DNA from: Nicotiana tabacum
Lineage: Eukaryota > Streptophyta > Magnoliopsida > Solanales > Solanaceae
DNA: 64,000 nucleotides
NCBI RefSeq assembly: GCF_000715075.1
Contig: NC_134084.1
Coordinates: 4,280,501 to 4,344,500, forward strand
Reading direction: 5' to 3'
How positions within the stretch are numbered: position 1 is the stretch's first letter; every line of letters begins with the position of its first letter. Made by a program: the position numbers and the translations under genes. Below are positions 56,288 to 64,000 of the stretch, one piece after another. The notes beneath the pieces are model-generated. The model was not told the origin of the DNA and did not search any database. It was given only the letters and a program-made list of their open reading frames with translations.

Positions 56288-57514
56288 TTCCTGAAAACAA
56301 GAGAATATCCAAAGCATGCTAAAGGAGATAAAAAAAGAACTATAAGGCGGCTCGCCTGTGGTTTCTTTCTGAATGGGGAAATTCTATGCAAGAGGACCCC
56401 AGATTTAAACTTGTTGAGATGCATAGATGCTACAGAAGCAGAGCGGATCATGAGTGAAGTGCATTCGGGGGTATGCGGACCTCACATGAATGGATATGTT
56501 TTGGCGAAGAGGATTCTGCGGGCAGGGTATTATTGGCTTACTATGGAGAAAGATTGCTTTAGTTTTGTTCGCAAGTGTCACCAATGCTAGATTCATGGTG
56601 ACCTGATTCACTTACCTCCTTTGGAGTTTCATCCCATGTCCTCTCCTTGGCCTTTCGTTGCTTGGGGAATGGATGTCATTGGGCCGATCGAGCCAAAGGC
56701 TTCAAATGGGCATAGATTCATTTTGGTTGCAATTGATTACTTCACCAAGTGGGTGGAGGCCGTCACTTTCAAAGCAGTCACCAAGAAAGCAGTGGTAGAC
56801 TTTGTTCATTCTAACATCATCTGTCGCTTTGGTATCCCGAAGACCATTATCACTGATAATGCAGCCAATCTAAATAGTCATTTGATGAAGGAGGTATGCG
56901 AACAATTTAAAATCATGCATCGCCATTCTACCCATTACCGGCCAAAAGCCAATGGAGCCATTGAAGCGGCAAAAAAGAACATCAAGAAGATTCTTAGGAA
57001 GATGATCCAAGGTTCCAATCAATGGCATGAAAAGTTACTTTTTGCTCTTTTGGGATACCGTACGACTGTTCGCACATATGTTGGTGCAACTCCGTATCTG
57101 CTTGTATATGGAACTGAAGCTGTAATACCCACTGAAGTCAAAATTCCCTCTCTCCGAATTATTGTGGAATCAGAGATCGAAGACACTGAGTGGGTCAAGA
57201 CCCAATTAGAACAACTGATGTTGAACGATGAAAAACGGCTAGCAGCAGTGTATTTCGGCCAGTTATACCAGCAAAGAATGGTATGCGCTTACAATAAGAA
57301 AGTGTGCCCAAGGCAGTTTGAGGTAGGCCAGCTAGTTTTGAAACGCATCCTTCCGCACTAGGTTGGAGCTAAAGGAAAGTTCGCACCAAACTGGCAAGGA
57401 CCCTACAACATCAAGAAAGTGTTACCAAAAGGGGCCTTGCACTTGGTAGATGAAGAAGGATGGGTACCAGGCATGACTATTAATGCAGATGCAGTCAAAC
57501 GATATTATGTCTGA
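56288..57514 (+). pseudogene. Ogre integrase, unit 2
   Basis: Same as 36439-37665, with TAG codons after CHQC and after RILPH and the DDE residues present. The core peptide (56621-57361) is identical to unit 1, with a synonymous GAC to GAT change in the second catalytic Asp codon. Confidence 0.87.
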
Positions 57515-57702
57515 TATATGGCCACTGTAGAACTTTCACGCATTGATTCTCTCATATCGAGATGACGAAGGCTACCATTTGCTCATTATTCCAAATAGGT
57601 GTAACCCTTCTGTTAATCCTTTTCAGCCGTATTTGTCTTCCTTGTTCCTCACTTTGTGGAACCTGTGTACTTGTAAAAAAAACAACAAATCTTTGTGTCT
57701 TT

Positions 57703-57763
57703 GAACTACGTCCGACCTGATTCCAAAAGGATACGTAGGCAGCCTTACCCTGGGTTCGGTCCC
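57703..57763 (+). promoter_or_regulatory. Recurring Ogre boundary motif, copy C (unit 2)
   Basis: Identical to 37854-37914. Confidence 0.6.
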
Positions 57764-58082
57764 ATCAGAACAAAAAAATCCATATTCCCAATACTCCAAA
57801 ACTGGGGCAGAAGTTTGTTTTATTTCATGGTTTTTCTGTAAAAACGGTTCCAAAAGTTGTAATTCAGTTCAAGGTTCATTTCGCCTTTTTACCTTTCAAG
57901 AACTTCTGATCGATGTCTTTGTTGAGAATGTTTAAAGTCCCCATGCCAAAGGCGTTGGGAAACCTCCCACATGCAGTATCTTAGTAAAAAAACAAAAAAA
58001 AACAAAAAAAGAGAGAAAAGAAGAAGAAAAAAAGAAAGAGAAAAGAAAAAAAAGAGAGACAAAAAAAAACGAAAAAAGAAAA

Positions 58083-58266
58083 GTGAGAGAGTCTTATCGG
58101 TGAAAACCCGTACGGGCACTATAAGGCGACAGTGAGCAGAGAAATGAGAGAGTCTTGTTGGTGAAAACCCAGATGGGCACCATAAGGCGGCGGTTAGTAG
58201 AGAAATGAGAGAGATTAGTTAGCGAAAACCTGCAAAAGGCGCTACTAGCCGAATGAGGGTCTTTGA
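58083..58266 (+). repeat. Three-copy 61-bp tandem repeat, unit 2
   Basis: Same as 38235-38418 with two substitutions in the third copy. Confidence 0.8.
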
Positions 58267-59154
58267 TTCTCCGGCATGAGCACAACCAAGACAAATTCAA
58301 GATGAACGTTTGCGGCAGATTTTGAGAATTAGACAGCTTAGATGGATCAGGCGTCCAGTCCAAAATGCATGTCATGATTTATTGAAGTCGGCACATACCT
58401 CTAAATAAGTCTCCCTATTCCTTTCCCCGAAAGGGACACCTTTTGTTTAAGCACAATTCTTTTTCACTTTCAATTATTATTCTGTCTTTACCCATAATTT
58501 TTCTTTGAGTCCCTTTCGGTCTAATCCTGCATCAAAAGCGAAGCAAAGAAATGGCTGCAAAACCAGCTACAATTTCCCCGCAATATCGAGCACAATTTGG
58601 GGTATATATGGCATTGACGAAGGCACGAATCCATCTGTGATCTCATTCAATAAGGCGAACAAAGTGTTTCAAAGAAACTGAAAGGTAGCCTAAACAAGAC
58701 CTGCTTCATGAGAAAAGTGGATAAGCCCTATGGATACAAACTGATATTGGGTGCAAGATAACTGAGTTTGATTTTAAAGAAAAATAGCCTTGACTTAGAG
58801 ACAAGGGTAGCGGTACCATAGACATCTGGGTATGAAATAGTTGGGGGCAACATTGGAAAGCCAAGGTCTCCAAAAAATGATACAGAGTAACCGAGCATCT
58901 CGGTACCGCGCTGACAGAATCGGTTCTTCGTCAGCAGTGGCCGTGAATCAAACTACTCAAGGCATCAAGGGATCAAGGCCACAAACTAACCACCACTTTC
59001 AAAACTCATAAATTTTTCTTTGTTTGAAGCAGAAACAGAGCAGGGCAGAATGACAATTCTAAAAGAACGAATGTCACCAAACGTAAGCTCTTTAAAATCT
59101 CCCTATTTTCTTTTTTCAGCATGCATCACTATTGTTCACACTTCCCATTTGTGT

Positions 59155-60933
59155 AGCTTAACTCAGGTAGAATCCTTTCGCCTAGGGGGATCTAGCTCAT
59201 AGTTATAAGTAGAAGTGATCTTCGCTCGGGTTGTTTGATATAGCTTATCTCAGGTAGAACCGTTTCGTCTAGGGGGATCCAGCTCATATTTTCGGGTAGA
59301 AGTACTCTTCGCTCAGGGTGTTTCACGTAGCTTAATTCAGGTAGAATCCTTTCGCCTAGGGGGATCCAGCTCATAGTTCTGAGTAGAAGTGATCTTCGCT
59401 CGGGTTGTTTGATATAGCTTAACTCGAGTAGAACCATTTCGCCTAGGGGGATCCAGCTCATATTTTCGGGTAGAAGTACTCTTCGCTCAGGTTGTTTTAT
59501 GCAACTTAACTCAAGCAGAATCCTTTCGCCTAGGGGGATCCAACTCATATTTCCGAGTAGAAGTACTTTTCGCTCAGGGTGTTCTACGTAGCTTAACTCA
59601 GGTAGAACCGTTTCGCCTAGGGGATCCAGCTCATATTTTCGAGTAGAAGTACTCTTCGCTCAGGTTGTTTTACGCAGCTTAACTCAGGTAGAATCCTTTC
59701 GCCTAGGGGGATCCAACTCATATTTCCGAGTAGAAGTACTTTTCGCTCAGGGTGTTTTACGTAGCTTAACTCAGGTAGAACCGTTTCGCCTAGGGGGATC
59801 CAGCTCATAGTTCCAAGTAGAAGTACTCTTCGCTCAGGGTGTTTTACATAGCTTAACTCAGGTAGAACCGTTTCGCCAAGGGGGATCTAGCTCATAGTTC
59901 CAAGTAGAAGTACTCTTCGCTCAGGGTGTTTTACATAGCTTAACTCAGGTAGAACCATTTCGCCTAGGGGATCTAGCTCATAGTTCCGAGTAGAAGTGCT
60001 CTTCGCTCAGGGTGTTTTACATAGCTTAACTCGGGTAGAACCGTTTCGCCTAGGGGGATCCAGCTCATATTTCCGAGTAGAAGTACTCTTTGCTCAGGTT
60101 GTTTTACGCAGCTTTACTCAGGTAGAATCTTTTCGCCTAGGGGTATCCAGCTCATATTTCCGAGTAGAAGTACTTTTCACTCATGGTGTTTTACGTAGCT
60201 TAACTCAGGTAGAACCGTTTCGCCTAGGGGGATCTAGCTTATAGTTCCAAGTAGAAGTACTCTTTGCTCAGGGTGTTTTACGTAGCTTAACTCAGGTAGA
60301 ACCGTTTCGCCTAGGGGGATCTAGCTCATAGTCCGAGTAGAAGTGCTCTTCGCTCAGGGTGTTTTACGTAGCTTAACTCGGGTAGAACCGTTTCGCCTAG
60401 GAGGATCCAGCTCATATTTTCGGGTAGAAGTACTCTTCGCTCAGGTTGTTTTACGCAGCTTAACTCAGGTAGAATCCTTTCGCCTATGGGGATCTAGCTC
60501 ATATTTCCGAGTAAAAGTACTTTTCGCTCAGGGTGTTTTACGTAGCTTAACTCAAGTAGAACCGTTTTGCCTAGGGGGATCCAGCTCATAGTTCCAAGTA
60601 GAAGTACTCTTCGCTCAGGGTGTTTTACGTAGCTTAACTTAGGTAGAACCGTTTCGCCTAGGGGTATCTAGCTCATAGTTCCGAGTAGAAGTGCTTTTCG
60701 CTCGGGGTGTTTTACGTAGCTTAACTCAGGTAGAACCATTTCGCCTACGAGGATCCATCTCATAGTTCCGAGTATAAGTACTCTTCGCTCTGGGTATTCT
60801 ACGTAGCTTAACTCAGGTAGAATCCTTTCGCCTAGGGGGATCCAGCTCATAGTTTCGGGTAGAAGTAATCTTCGCTCAGGTTGTTTAATACAGTTTAACT
60901 CAGGTAGAACCTTTTTCACCTAGAGGATTTCAA
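59155..60933 (+). repeat. 87-bp tandem repeat array, about 20 copies, unit 2
   Basis: Matches the unit 1 array copy for copy, with no change in copy number or in the order of variants that I can see. Tandem arrays usually change length quickly, so this supports a recent duplication of the whole element. Confidence 0.9.
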
Positions 60934-61814
60934 CACTTTATCAATAATACATGGTGCTAACACCTGATTCTATTTACTTCCAGTAAGATAGGGTACCGGC
61001 CCCTGGTTACATTTCTTTTCAGTAGTACGGGATACCGATCCCTGGTTACACAATCATTCGTTACCAAATTTTATCTCTTTTAGCTAGTTTATACTACTAT
61101 TTCTATCTGCTTTTTCAATAAATTAGATAATTTACAGATTTCTCTAATAACTCACAAAATTTTTCTAGTGCCAGACTTGGGCAGAAAATTTTTGTTCATT
61201 TTTTTTTTGTCTTTGATGCTTTGAAGGCTCTGTCGTATAGCACAAGTGAAAGCTTGCAGTTTCAGTTTCTCATCAGAAGAAAGAAGTCCTTCGATCACAA
61301 GATAGTCGGATTTAGCTTTGATAATGTGTCGGCAACCCAGCTTCTCAAGATTCATCTTCTCAAATTCTGATCCAGAAAGCAAGCAATCGAGATTGAGTCA
61401 TAATCTTTTCTTCAAAAGAATCAAGATCCAATCTAAGGTCAACGCAAGCGAGCAGGTCAAGAATCAAGATTTGACTCCAGAAGACGCATAGATAGGAATT
61501 TTGTACTCTTAGTTTGCAGACATATATAGTACTCTTCTCTTTTTCTTTTTTGATGTAAGAAGCGAGTAACAACAATAGCAACAGTGACAGCAACAGCAGC
61601 AACAATCTTAACTCTAGTGTCCGGTAGTCCCAGCTACCAAATTTTCCCAGAACTACACTGACCTGATTCCTTTATAGCCAAGGATATGTAGGCAACCTCA
61701 GAAGCAAAGTTCGGTCACCACCTTGTTCAAAAGGCTTCCATTAGAGTGAATGTGAGCAAAAATTATCCATGGCGTTCAGTTGTCTTTGCACGAAAACTCT
61801 TCATGTTCTCGAGC
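60934..61814 (+). other. Ogre 3' untranslated region, distal part, unit 2
   Basis: Same as 41086-41965 with a few substitutions; boundary motif D is at 61650-61718. No gene seen. Confidence 0.6.
61650..61718 (+). promoter_or_regulatory. Recurring Ogre boundary motif, copy D (unit 2)
   Basis: Same as 41811-41869. Confidence 0.6.
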
Positions 61815-61827
61815 AAAAAGGGGCAGC
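61815..61827 (+). promoter_or_regulatory. Polypurine tract, unit 2
   Basis: AAAAAGGGGCAGC immediately before the start of LTR C. Confidence 0.75.
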
Positions 61828-61865
61828 TGTAAATGCTTAATTTTTCTCCCATCTTTTTCTTCTAC

Positions 61866-61993
<128 letters not shown>

Positions 61994-63079
61994 CGTGTAT
62001 GAGTGTGTGTGTTTTTCTTATTTGTGTATATATAGGTTTTAAGAGTTGATTTATGGTTTGATAAAGGGGGTAGAGATTGGACTAGTGTATTTTAATTAAA
62101 ATTGAGCCAAAATTGGCCGAAACTTTGAACCCATTTCGTCCAAACCCGGTTCACAAGGGAGCTGCCAGGGGAGGGTCCAAACGAAGTAGTTTTGGATCAA
62201 AACTACGTCGTTTCATTTAGTAACCTGAAGACTTAATCCCATCCTTCCATTATTCTTGATCCAACGACCTATATCCATTTCCCACTCCAAATATAAGGCT
62301 CCAAAAATCAGAAAATAGCCTCATTTACACCCAAACCCTAAACTCCTCTCCTCACTCTTTCCCTTCCTCTCTGCTGCCGCAAGGCATCCACGGCGGCGGC
62401 GCCTGCCGGAATTCGCCACTGGCGGCGGAGCCCCTCCAAACACCACCAAAATTTCACCCCCTCTTTGCCTTTTCCTCCTCTCCATGAATCCAAGCCTCAT
62501 ATCCTCCGAAACCCAACCAAATCCCACGAATCTAGCCTAAATCAAAACCCTAGCCGCCACTTTTTGACAAATTCGTGGAGATTGAGCCACCCTTTCCACC
62601 TAATTTTTACATACATAGATAGAGCTCGGGGGGCTATCATTTATATTGGTTTTCACCCGATCTCCTGCTAAGCTTCCGTCTGACCATCGCTGCCCGCCAC
62701 ACCACTGCTCGCCGCTGCCTCGACCACCCAAGACCATCAGTGGCCCTTTATTTTTAGATTATCGCCGACCAAAAACGCTCGTTTCTCTCTAGTACAACGC
62801 TAGAACTCATTGGTTTGGGCGTGTGCTAGAAAGAAACGCCCGTTCAAGGTCAGGCAGTCACGACGTCATCCCTGACATTCGTCTCTTTGCTCGATTCGGC
62901 ATTAAATCCCTCTGTATGGTAAAACGTCAAATTTCCTTTTCCTATTTTTATCTTTTCTGATTTTTTGTTTTGTTTTAGTGTTAGTTCTAAGGTTTAATTT
63001 CCACTAATGTTTCTGTTATTTATGTGCAATAAGTATTAGTTTTTAATTACATTTTACTTCATGAATGTGAATTTCAGTT

Positions 63080-63335
63080 CTTCGACCTAGCCGGTCGAGT
63101 AGTTTGTTATTGTTTTTAGTTCCGATTTTTGGTTTTTCGACCTAGCCGGTCGACTATTTTGTGTGGATTTGATTAAGCTTGAACTTTCAGTTCTTCGACC
63201 TAGCCGGTCAACTATTTTTGTTTGTCCGTTAGTTCTGATTTTTGGTTCTTCGACTTAATCGGTCGACTACTTTGTTTAGAGTTGTTAAGTCTGGATTTTC
63301 AATTTTTCGACCTAGTCGGTCGAATAGCTAAGTCT
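63080..63335 (+). repeat. Five CGACCTAGCCGGTCG-type repeats in LTR C
   Basis: Same array as in LTR B (43186-43440), identical by eye. Confidence 0.7.
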
Positions 63336-64000
63336 TTATGTTAATTTCATGAAAAAACCAAAAGATTAGTTCAATTGTTTATATAGTTAGTTCGTGTTTA
63401 CTTTCATTAACTTTCTTCAATGTTGGTCATTGCTTAATACTTTCGAATCACGTATTGGTTAGTCGTTTAATCTGTCATTATATTTTTTTAGTCAATCGGT
63501 TTTGATAATCACTTGTGAAATCCGATTAACTATTTATAATTGGTGAAGCTCATTGATCTTCTGGTTTCACGTTTGATTTTGATGTTTTGCCTTAGTTCGA
63601 AATCCGTTAGTGATCATTAGTTCGTGTTTAGTATCGTTTTTGACTTCATGTTTTAGTCGATTCGATAGTTGTTTCACTATCATTCATATTCTGTGTTGCC
63701 TTTAAGTTGTTAAGTTCTAATTTCATATTTATAATTTCTAGTTTTGTCTATGTTTAAGCTAATTAGTTTAAGGCCTTAACTATATGTTTTATTTGTGTGT
63801 ATTCATTAGGTTCTTTTGTTAGTTTAATGGTTCAAGTCTAGTTATCTAATTTTGCACTCTCTAGTTTGAAGCAATAGTTTAGTTGGATATTGGTTTGTGA
63901 GGGTAATAGAAGGTATTTGAGTGTAGGGCCTTTGTTTGGTTGCTTTTACTGTTCGGGGACTATTTTGGAGTACAATACTCCAAAATTCTGTCCATATCTG

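Larger units (their letters stand above)
57515..59154 (+). other. Ogre 3' untranslated region, proximal part, unit 2
   Basis: Same as 37666-39306: boundary motif C at 57703-57763, an A-rich run of different length, and the 61-bp repeat at about 58083-58266. Confidence 0.7.

Noticed and set aside
46330..61827. Unit 2 as a pure assembly duplicate of unit 1
   Set aside because: About 40 scattered substitutions, microsatellite changes and a 27-base indel separate them; collapse or haplotype misjoining still needs read evidence.

Overview
The window is repeat-rich plant nuclear DNA made almost entirely of nested retrotransposons. Several features point to the Solanaceae, most likely Nicotiana: an RTE-type LINE with a (TTG)n tail, a fold-back repeat built on CCAGCATATTATGCTGG palindromes (recalled from tobacco sequence, not checked), a Tekay-like chromovirus, and a Tat/Ogre-type Ty3/gypsy element with LTRs over 4 kb. 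The only trace of a host gene is a promoter and the first about 21 codons of a secreted protein, cut by a retrotransposon.

Region 1 (1-22533, minus strand) is a composite of Tekay-like chromovirus pieces. It holds an LTR end (1-1320), the 3' half of a pol gene, a middle LTR (11816-14613), a second and nearly full coding region (integrase with chromodomain, RNase H, RT, protease, gag, tRNA-Met-type primer site) and a right LTR (19792-22533). The outer LTRs resemble each other more than the middle one, so this looks like one copy inserted into another followed by recombination, not a simple tandem. Inside the first pol lies a solo LTR of an Ogre-like family (3770-11582, 5-bp target duplication CGGTT). 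That solo LTR carries a degenerate RTE LINE (about 5860-10021) and a fold-back repeat (about 10262-10712).

Region 2 (22534-22909) is the remnant of a host gene: TATA box, short leader, ATG and a signal-peptide-like start, interrupted at 22910.

Region 3 (22910-64000) is a tandem Ogre/Tat retrotransposon arranged LTR-internal-LTR-internal-LTR, running off the window. LTR A is 22910-26458 (with an N gap), internal 1 is 26459-41978, LTR B is 41979-46329, internal 2 is 46330-61827 and LTR C starts at 61828. Each internal region reads: tRNA-Arg-like primer site, long leader, an extra ORF1 upstream of gag, gag, protease, candidate intron, RT, RNase H, a second archaeal-type RNase H, integrase, then a long 3' region with a 61-bp repeat and about twenty copies of an 87-bp repeat, and a polypurine tract. 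The internal regions differ by roughly 40 substitutions (counted by eye), and every coding defect I checked is shared. Both carry stop codons, frameshifts and an RT deletion that removes a catalytic motif, so neither is autonomous. LTR B is a mosaic: its left part matches LTR C and its right part matches LTR A, as unequal recombination between the two LTRs of one element would leave.

The most interesting non-coding signals are four structures repeated within elements: a roughly 60-nt motif at each of four module boundaries of the Ogre element; four stem-loops sharing the loop ATTCGCTTGCGTAG in the Ogre LTRs; a tandem array of small hairpins with compensatory stem changes in the chromovirus LTRs; and the 87-bp 3' array, a potential satellite source.
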